The notes under the pieces: model-generated | What the model was told of the DNA's origin: nothing | Seen by the model: the letters and a program-made list of their open reading frames with translations, nothing else | Databases searched by the model: none | Assembly: GCA_016707445.1 (NCBI GenBank) | Contig: JADJHR010000001.1 | Location: 558,001 to 622,000, forward strand | DNA: 64,000 nt | Reading direction: 5' to 3' | From: Rubrivivax sp. | GTDB lineage: Bacteria > Pseudomonadota > Gammaproteobacteria > Burkholderiales > Burkholderiaceae_C | Part shown: positions 1 through 8,477 of the stretch, in pieces | Layout: every line of letters starts with the position of its first letter | How positions within the stretch are numbered: the stretch's first letter is position 1 | Program-made: the position numbers and the translations under genes

Positions 1-2
1 TG

Positions 3-1154
3 GGCCGGCCCTATGCCTTCTGCCGGGCCCAGACCTTGCTGACCGACCCCGAGGCGCTGGGCCCCTTGCGCGACTGGCAGCTGGAATGGCAGTACGCCGG
101 CCTGCGCGCGCAACTGATCCGTCGGGGTGGCCGCTGCTGGATCTGGTCGAGCGACGACGAGCTGCTGACCGACCGCCTGCCCGAACTGGTGGCGCAGGCG
201 TCGACGCTGCCCGACGGCTGCGCGCTCGACGGTGAACTGCTGGTCTGGCCCGCCAACCATGCGCTGCCGTCGAGCTTGCAGCAGCTGCAGGCTCGCATGG
301 CACGCAAGACCTTGAGCAAGACCTTGCTGGCCGATGCGCCGGTGGTTTTCATCGCCTACGACCTGCTGCAGCGCGATGGTCTCGACCTGCGCGAGCGGCC
401 CCTGCACGAGCGACGCGAGCAACTCGAAGATCTGCTGCAGGGCCATGCGCTGCGTTTGTCGCCGCTGCTGCTGGCCGACGACGGCGCTGCGCTGGCCGCG
501 CTGCGTGCGCAGGCACGCCAGCGCGGCGCTGTGGGTCTGATGCTCAAGCAGCGTGACGCGGGCTACGGCAGTGGCCGCAGCAAGTCCGACGGCAGCTGGT
601 GGGCCTGGAAGCTCGACCCGCTGACGGTGAACGCCGTGCTGACCTACGCCCAGGCCGGCCAGGGCCGCGGTGCCGGTGTCTGCACCGAGTACAGCTTCGC
701 GGTCTGGAGCCGGCCGCCGCGCGACGCCAACGAGGCGCAGGCGGTGGTCGACGCGATCGCCGCGCGCCGGCCCTACGAACCCGGCGCGCTGCAGCTGGTG
801 GCCATTGGGAAGGCAGATTGCGGGCTCAGCGATGCCGAGCTGGCGCAGGTCGACCGCGAGGTCCGCGCCCACACGCTGGAGAAGTTCGGCCCGGTGCGCA
901 GCCTGCGGCCGAACCTGGTGCTGGAGCTGGCTTTCGATGGCATCGACCGCAGCGCGCGGCACAAGAGCGGCATCGTGCTGCGCTCACCACGCATGCTGCG
1001 CATTTGCCACGACAAGCCCTTGCATCAGGCCGCTTCATTGCCCGCGCTGCGGGCAATGGCCCCTGGCCGTGCTACGGCGTCGGCCGCCCCGGCCCCTGCG
1101 TGCCCTGGGCTCTTGCCGACAGATAGGCAAAGAGGTCGATCACGTGAGCGCTGA
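3..1154 (+). CDS. ATP-dependent DNA ligase homologue with degenerate active site (5' end outside window)
   Basis: The reading frame is open from the left edge, so the N-terminus is missing. It matches the nucleotidyltransferase plus OB-fold ligases that usually sit with a Lhr-type helicase and an exonuclease. Motif III (FIAYDLLQRDG, around 349) and the C-terminal OB fold are well kept. The catalytic positions are not: motif I, normally KxDG, reads QYAG (codons 90-101), so the AMP-accepting Lys and the Asp are gone; motif IV reads AVGLMLK (528-548) where EGLMLK is normal; motif V reads WWAWK instead of WWKWK. The family normally ends near residue LRAM (about 1060); the last ~30 codons run into the convergent cytochrome gene. 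I infer a ligase-fold protein without normal ligase chemistry, or a decaying gene. The family call is firm; activity is doubtful. Confidence 0.8.
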   Translation, partial: GRPYAFCRAQTLLTDPEALGPLRDWQLEWQYAGLRAQLIRRGGRCWIWSSDDELLTDRLPELVAQASTLPDGCALDGELLVWPANHALPSSLQQLQARMARKTLSKTLLADAPVVFIAYDLLQRDGLDLRERPLHERREQLEDLLQGHALRLSPLLLADDGAALAALRAQARQRGAVGLMLKQRDAGYGSGRSKSDGSWWAWKLDPLTVNAVLTYAQAGQGRGAGVCTEYSFAVWSRPPRDANEAQAVVDAIAARRPYEPGALQLVAIGKADCGLSDAELAQVDREVRAHTLEKFGPVRSLRPNLVLELAFDGIDRSARHKSGIVLRSPRMLRICHDKPLHQAASLPALRAMAPGRATASAAPAPACPGLLPTDRQRGRSRER

Positions 1155-1593
1155 CCTGCGGTTCACCTTGCCATGCCGGCATGGTCAGCTCGCCCTGCCG
1201 GCCCTGCAACAGGTCTTCCGTCAAGGCGTCGAGCGCAGCGGGGTCGCGGCCCGCCGGGGCCGGCGGCAGCATCCAGTCGTAGCGCCGCAGCACCAGACCG
1301 ATGAAGCGCCGCGCGCCCATCTGGCGCACACGCGGCAGCAGGTCGGGGCCGCGCGACGTGCCCGTGGCATCGCTGCCATGACAGGCCACACATTTGTCCT
1401 GGAAGACGCGCCAACCGGTGTAGACCGACCCCGGCGGCTTGGCACGTTGCGCCATTTCATCGGCGGCTTGCCTGTTCTGGATCTGCACCGTGCAGCCGGC
1501 CAGCAAAAGCGCGCTGGCAACGGCAGTGGCGATGCGCGCGCCCTGGCTGCGCAGCCCCGATTTGGCGAGCGCGTCGATCGAGGCTGTGACCAT
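1072..1593 (-). CDS. monohaem c-type cytochrome lipoprotein
   Basis: A 173-residue protein with an N-terminal signal peptide ending in a lipobox (LLLAGC), so it is predicted to be lipid-anchored on the periplasmic side. One haem-binding CxxCH is present (CVACHG), followed by a cytochrome c fold with a Met-containing segment (LTMPAWQGE) that can supply the axial ligand. The start at 1593 is chosen because AAGGA lies about 8 bases upstream and places the signal peptide at the N-terminus; an ATG three codons earlier (1602) is also possible. It is an electron-transfer protein of unknown partner. Its 3' end overlaps the convergent ligase homologue by about 80 bases. Confidence 0.8.
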   Translation of the reverse strand: MVTASIDALAKSGLRSQGARIATAVASALLLAGCTVQIQNRQAADEMAQRAKPPGSVYTGWRVFQDKCVACHGSDATGTSRGPDLLPRVRQMGARRFIGLVLRRYDWMLPPAPAGRDPAALDALTEDLLQGRQGELTMPAWQGEPQVSAHVIDLFAYLSARAQGTQGPGRPTP

Positions 1594-1747
1594 GGCGGGC
1601 ATCCTTGTGCTGCCGGCAGCCGCATCAACCATTGACGCAAGGCACCTGCCGACGATGCCCTCATCGTGGCCGCCAAGTGTGCTGCCGAACTTGCCGCAGA
1701 TCATGCCGGACGGCAGCTCAGCGACTGCGGCAAGGCGCCGCGCCAGC

Positions 1748-2116
1748 CTAGCGGCCGTAAGTCTGCGCCAGCAGTTGCCTGGTCTTGTCTTCGGGCTGTG
1801 GGTGACCGGCCGCATCCGTGTCGACGATGGTGGCGCCGGCCACCATGCCGTCGCGCACGGTGTTCGGCACGGGGCTCATGCTGCCGAGCTGGTCATACAG
1901 GTCCGCCGACACCGTGCCACCCAGACTGACCCAGTCGTCGGCGGTCTGTACCGCGTCGGCCGGTGGTGCGGCGCTGTCGGCATCGTCGGCCTGCCGTGCC
2001 TGCGGTGGTGGCTGGTCGGCGTGCGGCTGGCCACCGCGCTCGCGGCCATTCGAATCGGTCTTGTGAACCGACATGCGGGCTAGCGGGGGGTGCTGCAACA
2101 GGAAGTTCACGAGCAT
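1748..2116 (-). CDS. hypothetical protein downstream of c-di-GMP riboswitch
   Basis: A 122-residue protein I do not recognise. It begins MLVNFLLQHPPLAR, has a middle section rich in Gln, Ala, Asp and Pro that looks disordered, and a C-terminal half with the pattern DWVSLGGTVSADLYDQLG. No signal peptide or membrane segment is clear. The ATG at 2116 has GAGGA about 9 bases upstream, which supports this start over a codon ten residues earlier (2146). It is the first gene after the predicted c-di-GMP-I riboswitch at 2247-2336 on the same strand, so it may be a c-di-GMP-controlled gene, possibly co-transcribed with the cytochrome gene that follows. Confidence 0.55.
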   Translation of the reverse strand: MLVNFLLQHPPLARMSVHKTDSNGRERGGQPHADQPPPQARQADDADSAAPPADAVQTADDWVSLGGTVSADLYDQLGSMSPVPNTVRDGMVAGATIVDTDAAGHPQPEDKTRQLLAQTYGR

Positions 2117-2246
2117 GGTGCGAAGTCCTCGGCCGTTGACGCCCAAGGCACCGTGCGCGCTGACTCCGCGGCCGGCGTGGCTGCTCAGCAGATCCGACGG
2201 GCGTCCCCGGCGGCGCCGGGACTGACCCGACGAGACAAGGCTTCGT

Positions 2247-2336
2247 GACCTGTTGGCAACCCCGCTGTCATGGCTTTTCAGCTGTAGACCGGAAGCTTTG
2301 CGGCCCCGCCTTTCGAACGGGTGTGCCCTGTAGCTG
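2247..2336 (-). promoter_or_regulatory. probable c-di-GMP-I (GEMM) riboswitch
   Basis: Read on the minus strand the stretch has the GEMM order of conserved blocks: GGGCACACC, a hairpin closed by a GAAA tetraloop (CCCG...GAAA...CGGG), GGGcCGCAAAGC (the tetraloop receptor), CCGGuCUA, a short variable helix (GCUG/CAGC), then GCGGGGUUGCC. This is the same order as in the Vibrio Vc2 aptamer. About 130 bases downstream on the same strand is the start of the gene at 1748-2116, and between them (2203-2222) there is a strong GC hairpin that could be part of the expression platform. The rest of 2117-2505 holds no gene that I can support. The call rests on motif matching by eye. Confidence 0.75.
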
Positions 2337-2505
2337 CGAGCAGCCTAGCGCGATCCGGTCTTGGTTGCGCAGTCGATCTGCGCTTAGGCGGCTCGCACGG
2401 CCCTGTCGTGAGACTTACTGCCGGCATTCACGGTAGGCGTCGAAATTGATCCAGACGGCGACATGGTCCGCGTTGGGCAGTGGCCCTGGCCGCCGGCACC
2501 GCCCC

Positions 2506-4320
2506 TCACTCGTAGCGCTGCACCTTCTTCCAGTCGGCGCGGTCGCTGAAGCTGACCACCGGTGCCGCTTCAGGCTTGTGCTGGCGTGCAAAGCCCTGGA
2601 AGTTGCGCATGCGGCGTGTGGCCGGGTCGAGCGCGCGCGCCAGGATCTCGCCGACGCGGGCCTTGCTCAGGCTGTCCAGCGCGGCCAGCGTGGCCTGGTT
2701 GCGGGCCCAGTCGGCGTGCCGCTCATAGGCCAGCAGGTACAGGCGCTGCGCGCGCTCGGCGATCGACTTGTCTCGTTCGAGCAGGTGTGATCGCACGCCG
2801 GCCACGATCGTCGCCCAGGCCTCGTCAGGCAGGGCCTGCAGCTGTGCCGGCAGCGTGCGGATGAAGGCCTCGGCGCGCGCCTCTTGCTGGTCGGCGCTGT
2901 ACTCGCCCGACTGGATGATGAACATCGCCTCCGTCTGCTGCTCGTCAACGAAGGCGTTGGCCTGCACGATGTAGCCCAGTTGCTGGCGCGTGCGCATCTC
3001 GCTGTAGAACGGATCGGCGATGACGGCCGAGATCAGCATCGTCGCGGCCCGCAACTCGGGGCTGTCGTCGCCCAACACGTACTCGCGGCGCAGCGTCGAG
3101 TTGTTCACCTTGAGCCGCTCGCTGCTGCGCAGGTCCTGGCCGGGGCCCATCACCAGCTGGCGGCCGCGCAGCAGTTCGGTGTCGGCCACCGGCTGCGTGT
3201 TCAGCCGTTGCGCCACGCGGCGCACCGCCGCCTGCGCGTCGGTCGGGCCCAGGTTGCCGAAGGCCAGCGCCTCAAGCTTGCCTTGCGCATACAGCTGGCG
3301 CGCAAAGGCCCGTACCTGGTCCAGCGTGACCGTGCGCGCCAGCGGCAGCATCTCGGCCGGCGTGGCATAGAACTCGCGCACCAAAGCACGGCGTGTTTCG
3401 CGCACGCTGACGTAGGCGTCGGCGTTGTCATAGGCCGACAGCCCGCGCAGCAGCCGGTCCTTGATGTCGGCAAAGCGCTCGGCCGAGAGATCGAAGTCGA
3501 TCAAGCGTGGCGCCACCGCGTCGAGCAGCCGCGCGCCGGCTTCGTCCCAGCCCTCGATGACCAGGGCCACCCCATCGAGCGAGGCGCTGAGCTGAAAGCG
3601 CTGGCCGGCCTCGGCCGCCTGGTAGGTGGTCTGGTTCAGCGCCTCGTTCACGCAGGCCTGGTAGTAGCGCAGCAACACCGAGGTCTGCGCCGCACCGGCA
3701 GACGTGACCAGGCTGCGCGGCAGCCGCTGGCGCATCAGCATCGCGGCTTGCGGGCGCTGGAACTCGCTGTCCTGCAGGTGGTACAGGCTGAGCGTGGGCT
3801 CGTCGATCAGCCGTGCCGGCTGCAGCGCCTGCTGCGTGGTGTGCGCCGGGATGAAGGGGTTGGGCGGCGGCGTGTGGATGGCGGCCACCACCGGCGGCTG
3901 CAGCAAGGCCGCGTACGCGGCGCCACTGTCTTCGCTGTAGCTGTAGCGCGTGCCGTAGATCGGCTCGACGCGGTCGGTGGGCTGGCCCTTGGCGACCACG
4001 GTGACCAGCAGGTTGTCGGGCCTGATGCGGGACAGCAGCGCGTTGAAGGCCGCCGGGTCGGGCTGCAGCCACAGGTAGGGCACACGTTCGGCCAGTGGCA
4101 GCGGATAGTCCATTGCGGCATTCGCCAGCCCGGTTGCCAGGTTGGCACCTTCACCGCGATCGCGGAACCGTTCGTCCAGTCGCGCGAGAGTCTGCCATTC
4201 CTTGAACAACTGTGGCGGCAGGCCTTGCTCGCGCAGCATGCGTGCCGCGCTGAATACCAGCGCCAGCACGCGCGGCACCTGCTTCAGGCCGCTCGGTGTC
4301 AGGCCGATCTGCAACTCCAT
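2506..4320 (-). CDS. M16 (pitrilysin/insulinase) peptidase, C-terminal part after frameshift
   Basis: This is the downstream two thirds of a pitrilysin-type M16 zinc metallopeptidase, containing the middle and C-terminal inactive M16 repeats (for example the stretch with LGDDSPELRAATMLIS and QLGYIVQANAFV). It has no zinc site of its own. Its apparent start at 4320 is internal to the family alignment. The frame can be read upstream as PSLSAGAQPATRQYGAMELQ, which continues directly from ...KAEGLA in the gene at 4299-5417. One extra C in the run at 4366-4369 (GGGG on the plus strand) would join both parts into one protein of about 970 residues, the usual family length. Confidence 0.75.
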   Translation of the reverse strand: MELQIGLTPSGLKQVPRVLALVFSAARMLREQGLPPQLFKEWQTLARLDERFRDRGEGANLATGLANAAMDYPLPLAERVPYLWLQPDPAAFNALLSRIRPDNLLVTVVAKGQPTDRVEPIYGTRYSYSEDSGAAYAALLQPPVVAAIHTPPPNPFIPAHTTQQALQPARLIDEPTLSLYHLQDSEFQRPQAAMLMRQRLPRSLVTSAGAAQTSVLLRYYQACVNEALNQTTYQAAEAGQRFQLSASLDGVALVIEGWDEAGARLLDAVAPRLIDFDLSAERFADIKDRLLRGLSAYDNADAYVSVRETRRALVREFYATPAEMLPLARTVTLDQVRAFARQLYAQGKLEALAFGNLGPTDAQAAVRRVAQRLNTQPVADTELLRGRQLVMGPGQDLRSSERLKVNNSTLRREYVLGDDSPELRAATMLISAVIADPFYSEMRTRQQLGYIVQANAFVDEQQTEAMFIIQSGEYSADQQEARAEAFIRTLPAQLQALPDEAWATIVAGVRSHLLERDKSIAERAQRLYLLAYERHADWARNQATLAALDSLSKARVGEILARALDPATRRMRNFQGFARQHKPEAAPVVSFSDRADWKKVQRYE

Positions 4321-5417
4321 CGCGCCGTATTGCCGCGTGGCCGGCTGGGCGCCGGCGCTGAGGCTGGGGCCAGGCCTTCGGCTTTCAGCTGCGCCAGCAG
4401 GCTGCCCGGACCCTCGCTCCCGAAGAGGTAACCCAACAGTTCAGCCGACTTGTTGGGCCAGCCCCCGTAAAGGCCCGGCAGCGGAAACTGCAGGCTGAGC
4501 TGGCGCAGGTCCTTGATGGGCTCCATGCGCAGCATGCGCAGCGCGGCCTTGTGCGGCAGGTAGTCGCTCGGGTAGACCAGGGCCGGCAGCGCGCGGTCGG
4601 GTACGGCGGCAAAGTACTGGCGCGCCCAATGCTCCAGCTGGTCGAGGCTGGCGTTGCCGGTCAGCGCCAGCGTCATGCGGCCGGCGCTGTATTCGCTGCG
4701 GTAGAAGGCCAGCAACTCGTCACGCGTGACGCCGGCCAGCGTGGTCTTGCTTCCGGTGCCGAAATGGCGCGCCGGATGCCCGACGGCGTAGGCCTGCACC
4801 TGCACCTGTTGCTCGCGCCAGAGGTCGTTTTCCAGGTTTTTCTGGTGTTCAGAGGCCACGGCGTTCATCTCGCGCTCGGTGTAGCGGGCGTCGAACAGCG
4901 GCGCGATGAAAAACTGGGCAAAGCGGTCGAGCGCACCTTCGAACGCCGCGTGGCGGATCTCGAAGTGAAAGTTGGTGCGGTCTTCGGCGGTGTAGGCGTT
5001 GTTGAACCCGCTGTTGCGCCGCAGGTAGGCGTCGAAGCCGGTGATGTCGGGGTACTTCTCGGTGCCCAGGAACAGCATGTGTTCCAGAAAGTGCGCCAGG
5101 CCCTGGCGCGCGGGCGGGTCGGCCAGCGAACCCACACCCACCGCCCGCGACGCCGACGAGACGTTCAGCTTGGGGTCGGACAGCAGCATCGCCTTGATGC
5201 CGTTGGGCAGCACCAGGCGCCGCCACTGCGCCAGGTCGCCCGGTGCCGGGTCGCGCGGCGGCACCGCCGGCAAGGCGGCTGCGGCTTCTGCCGGCGCGGC
5301 CTGGGCCCTTGCCGGGCCGGCCAGCGTCGTGGTGAGAGTGATTGTCAGCGTGAAGGCCAGCGCGACGTTCAGCGCCGCCTGCAGCGGCAGCTGCAGGAGT
5401 TTCTTGGCAAGAGGCAT
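4299..5417 (-). CDS. M16 (pitrilysin/insulinase) peptidase, N-terminal part before frameshift
   Basis: The N-terminal catalytic M16 domain. After a signal peptide (residues 1-40, ending ARAQA) comes the inverted zinc motif HFLEH at residues 109-113 and the third zinc ligand Glu at about 190 (ASEHQKN), exactly the HxxEH(x)76E spacing. It is therefore a periplasmic zinc protease of the insulinase type. The start at 5417 (MPLAKKLLQ) is chosen because it opens the signal peptide. The frame fails at 4366-4369, after which ~25 residues of out-of-frame sequence precede a stop. The remaining domains are at 2506-4320. As written, only the first quarter to third of the protease would be made. Confidence 0.75.
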   Translation of the reverse strand: MPLAKKLLQLPLQAALNVALAFTLTITLTTTLAGPARAQAAPAEAAAALPAVPPRDPAPGDLAQWRRLVLPNGIKAMLLSDPKLNVSSASRAVGVGSLADPPARQGLAHFLEHMLFLGTEKYPDITGFDAYLRRNSGFNNAYTAEDRTNFHFEIRHAAFEGALDRFAQFFIAPLFDARYTEREMNAVASEHQKNLENDLWREQQVQVQAYAVGHPARHFGTGSKTTLAGVTRDELLAFYRSEYSAGRMTLALTGNASLDQLEHWARQYFAAVPDRALPALVYPSDYLPHKAALRMLRMEPIKDLRQLSLQFPLPGLYGGWPNKSAELLGYLFGSEGPGSLLAQLKAEGLAPASAPAPSRPRGNTARWSCRSA

Positions 5418-5533
5418 GGTGGGCGGCGGCAGCCGCCGGGGCGGGGCTGCGGTCTGGGCTGGCGGGTTGGACGGCCAGTTTAGGGGCTGCCCGCGGCGGT
5501 AGGTTCCGTCGCCCTGCAATCTTCTTCGGTCGT

Positions 5534-6415
5534 TCAGCCGGCAGTGAACTGCGCGCGGCGCTGATGCAGGGCGTCGAGCTCGAGTTCAGGGAAGCGTTGC
5601 GCCAGCAGCAGCAGAACGTCGCCTTCAAGCGCGTGCAGCGCCGCGGCCGCCGCAGGCGGGGGCGCGGCCAGCAGCGATTCGATGCGGTCGGCCAGGCTCG
5701 GCGGCGCCAGCTCGAACGAGCCCGCAAGCTGGTGCAGCCGCTTGTTCTGCAAACGGCTGTAGTAGCGCCCGTTGACCGCCGACATCAGGCCCAGCAGCCG
5801 GTAGCAGGCCTGCACCTGCAGGTCGCGGCACCACAGCGGCGCATCACGTTCGACGATCTGAGCCATCACCTTCCAGGGTGTGGGCGGGGCACTGAAGTGG
5901 CGCGCCATCGCCAGCGCCAGCGGCGCTGGAAAAGGCGACAGCTGCACCTGCAGGGCGCGCAGCCGGCGCTCGCCGAACAGCGGCTCGGCCTTGAGCAGGG
6001 CGTCGGCCAGCTGATGCAGCGGCGTGTCGGGGTTGTGGCGCAGCACCAGCTCGTCGATCTGCTGCTGCAGCAGATCGTGCGAGACATAGGTCAGCTGCAC
6101 CTCGATGCCGTCGATCAGCATGGCGGCCAGCAGCTGCTGCTGCATCAGGTCACCCGAGGTCAGGATCCAGGGCGATGCGCCGGCGGCCTGGCAGGCCTGT
6201 TCAAGCAAGGCCCGCTCGGGCAGCTCGGTCATGGCAATGCTGATGTCGACGTCGGACCGCTCGTCGGCCAGGCCGTCGACGACCGACCCCGATACGAAGC
6301 TCAGCAGCGTGCTGTCATCGATGCCGCGGTGCGCGTCGGCCACGCGCTGGGCCAGGCGGCGCCGTTCGTTGGACGCGGCAAAGCTCGGTGCTGCCGAGCC
6401 GGGCGTGTGTTTCAT
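5534..6415 (-). CDS. nucleotidyltransferase-fold domain protein
   Basis: A 293-residue protein starting at MKHTPGSAAP. Residues ~38-58 carry the polymerase-beta superfamily pattern GSVVDGLADERSDVDISIA (GS...G....SDxDxxV), the signature of minimal nucleotidyltransferases, with the two metal-binding Asp in place. The rest is alpha-helical and resembles the helical regions of DUF4037-like or aminoglycoside-type nucleotidyltransferases. Substrate unknown. The frame is open upstream into an aldolase remnant (6495-7153) with no stop in between, so the two could be translated as one 539-residue protein. I favour a separate gene because the linking residues resemble neither family. Confidence 0.6.
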   Translation of the reverse strand: MKHTPGSAAPSFAASNERRRLAQRVADAHRGIDDSTLLSFVSGSVVDGLADERSDVDISIAMTELPERALLEQACQAAGASPWILTSGDLMQQQLLAAMLIDGIEVQLTYVSHDLLQQQIDELVLRHNPDTPLHQLADALLKAEPLFGERRLRALQVQLSPFPAPLALAMARHFSAPPTPWKVMAQIVERDAPLWCRDLQVQACYRLLGLMSAVNGRYYSRLQNKRLHQLAGSFELAPPSLADRIESLLAAPPPAAAAALHALEGDVLLLLAQRFPELELDALHQRRAQFTAG

Positions 6416-6494
6416 CGGATCCCTTGTCGCGCAGCGCACAACGCCCATGTTGCCGCGTTCAACCTGTACCGGCCTTTGAAGAGTGCCGGCACGG

Positions 6495-7153
6495 TCAGGC
6501 CTGTCGCGTGCCGGCCGCCAGGTCGTGCACATGCTCGCTGTCGCGTGACCGCAGCGCATGGATCGAGCGCAGCGCACTATCACGCGCGGATGCATGATCT
6601 GTCCGACCAGGCCCATCGACGCCGACAGGTCGGCCGGGCCGATGAACAGCGCGTCCACACCCGGGACGGCGGCGATGGCCTCGAGCTCGGCCAGCGCAGC
6701 CTCGGACTCGAGCTGCACGATCACCGACAGGCCGCGGTTGGCGGTCTTCAGGTAGTCGCCGCGCATGCCGAACTGCGCCGCCCGGCTCATGCCCGCCATG
6801 CCGCGCACGCCTTCGGGCGGGTAGCGCGTGGCGGCCACCGCGCGTGCGGCCTCGGCGGCGTTCTGCACAAAGGGCACCAGCAGCGTGGTGGCGCCGGCGT
6901 CGAGCACGCGCTTGATGGTCACCGTGTCGTTCCAGGGCACGCGCAGCACCGGCACCATGCGCGTGCCCGCCACCGCCTGCAGCAGGTGCACCACGTCGCC
7001 CAGGTCCAGCGGTGCATGCTCCATGTCGATCACGCCCCAGTCGAAACCGGCATGGCCGGCGGCCTCGGCCAGCAGCGGCGAGGCCGACATCAGCCAGGTG
7101 CCGATGGGCGGCTGGCTGCCGGCGCTGTTGAGCAGATGCTTGAAGGGGTTCAT
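6495..7153 (-). pseudogene. HpcH/HpaI-family aldolase, C-terminally truncated
   Basis: Residues 1 to ~193 are a normal class II pyruvate-dependent aldolase (2,4-dihydroxyhept-2-enedioate or 4-hydroxy-2-oxovalerate type): GFDWGVIDMEHAP, PVLRVPWND, YPPEGVRGM, VQLESEAA with the metal-binding Glu, and DALFIGPADLSASMG with the metal-binding Asp. After GQIMHPRV (near 6580) similarity to the family stops; the next ~50 residues read like out-of-frame sequence and run without a stop into the nucleotidyltransferase-like gene. In the neighbouring frame a stop lies at 6495. About 50-60 residues of the normal barrel end are lacking. The metal site is intact but the barrel is incomplete, so activity is unlikely. 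Confidence 0.6.
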
Positions 7154-7246
7154 CAGGGCCTCCGGGTCAGGTGCCGATGGTGGCGCGGCGACCGACGGTG
7201 GTCAAATCGGGGCGACACGCGGCAGTGCTTGGCCATCCACGGCTGA

Positions 7247-8344
7247 TCAGTTGCGGCGCGTGGCGCCGCGCAGCAGGGTCAGCATGTCCGACGGCGGGGT
7301 GATGCGGGCGTCGAAGGGGTGCGAGCGCTGGCCGTTCAGCGACGCGATGATCTTGCGCACGTACAGCCGCGTCTCGGCATAGGGCGGCACGCCGCGGTAG
7401 CGCTCGACCGCACGTTCGCCCGCGTTGTAGGCCGCCAGCGTCAGCGTCAGGTCACCTTCGAAAAAAGCCAGCAACCAGCGCAGGTAGGCCATGCCGCCAC
7501 GGATGTTCTGCGCCGGATCGCCGGCGTTGCGCACGTTGAATCGCCGTGCCGTATCGGGGATCAGCTGCATCAGGCCCTGTGCGTTCTTCGGCGACAGCGC
7601 CAGCGGGTCGAAGTTCGATTCCTGTGCCATCACGGCCAGCACCACGTGCGGCTCGAGCTGGTATTCGGGCGCCACCAGCTGCACGAAACGCACGATCTGC
7701 GGTGGCGCGCCCGGCGGCGGCGGGGGTGGCGGCAGCGTGGCCACCGGCGGAAAGGGCGCTGGGCGCACGCCCGGCCGTGGCACCAGCACCCGGGCCGGCT
7801 GTGGCGCGGCCGCCAGCGGCAACAGATCGCCATCGGGCGGGTTCAGACAGGGCGGCGGCGCGCCCAGCGGCGTGCCCAGCCGTGCCGCCATGGCCTGGGC
7901 CTGCGGATGGCCTTGCTCGGCCGCTGCGCTGAACAGGTGCGCGGCCTGCGCATCGTCGCGTTCGATGCCGCGCGCGTTGGTCAGCATCCAGGCCAGGCTG
8001 TACTGGGCTTCGGCGTCGCCGTAGCGCGATGCGCGGCAGTACAGCTGCGCGGCGCGCACCGGGTCGCGCTCGGCGCCTTCACCGTATTCGAGCGCGCGCG
8101 CTTCCTGGCGCCATCGCTCCACCTGCGCCGGCACGACCGGGCCGCGCTCGCTGGGCGGCATGGTCGGGCGCGGCAGCGTTTCCAGCGTCAGGCCCGGCAG
8201 CACCACCGCATTCGGGGCCGGCAGGTTCTGCGCAGGCTGCTGCGCCAGCGCCGGGGCGACGGCCGCCGTGGCCAGCAAGCCTGCCGCCCAGACCGGGCTG
8301 CGGCGTCGGCCAGCCAGCCGTGTGGGTGGGCAGGGGCGGGACAT
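7247..8344 (-). CDS. lytic transglycosylase (SLT domain) with Sel1-like repeats
   Basis: A 365-residue exported cell-wall enzyme. The N-terminus (residues ~1-35) is a signal peptide ending in APALAQ. Residues ~75-160 contain two Sel1-type repeats (AAQLYCRASRYGDAEAQYSLA, split here by alanine-rich helices). A proline-rich linker (PPPPPPPGAPP) leads to a C-terminal soluble lytic transglycosylase domain: AVMAQESNFDPLALSPKNA holds the catalytic Glu, followed by GLMQLIPDTA and AAYNAGERAV. It should cleave the MurNAc-GlcNAc bond of peptidoglycan. It stands alone, between the aldolase remnant and the divergent sulfatase. Confidence 0.85.
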   Translation of the reverse strand: MSRPCPPTRLAGRRRSPVWAAGLLATAAVAPALAQQPAQNLPAPNAVVLPGLTLETLPRPTMPPSERGPVVPAQVERWRQEARALEYGEGAERDPVRAAQLYCRASRYGDAEAQYSLAWMLTNARGIERDDAQAAHLFSAAAEQGHPQAQAMAARLGTPLGAPPPCLNPPDGDLLPLAAAPQPARVLVPRPGVRPAPFPPVATLPPPPPPPGAPPQIVRFVQLVAPEYQLEPHVVLAVMAQESNFDPLALSPKNAQGLMQLIPDTARRFNVRNAGDPAQNIRGGMAYLRWLLAFFEGDLTLTLAAYNAGERAVERYRGVPPYAETRLYVRKIIASLNGQRSHPFDARITPPSDMLTLLRGATRRN

Positions 8345-8477
8345 GGGTTGGTCAGTCTAGCGCGCCCGTTTTGGGGCAGGGCGGGTAGAGGGTTGATCAC
8401 GGCTGATGAGGGTCGATCAGGGCCGATCGGGTCGAACCCGCACCGCGCGCGGCAAGGCGCTGGCTATAGTCGAAACC

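Noticed and set aside
2245..2436. 63-codon frame in the gene-free region
   Set aside because: Runs opposite to the riboswitch blocks, Cys/Arg-rich, with no ribosome site.
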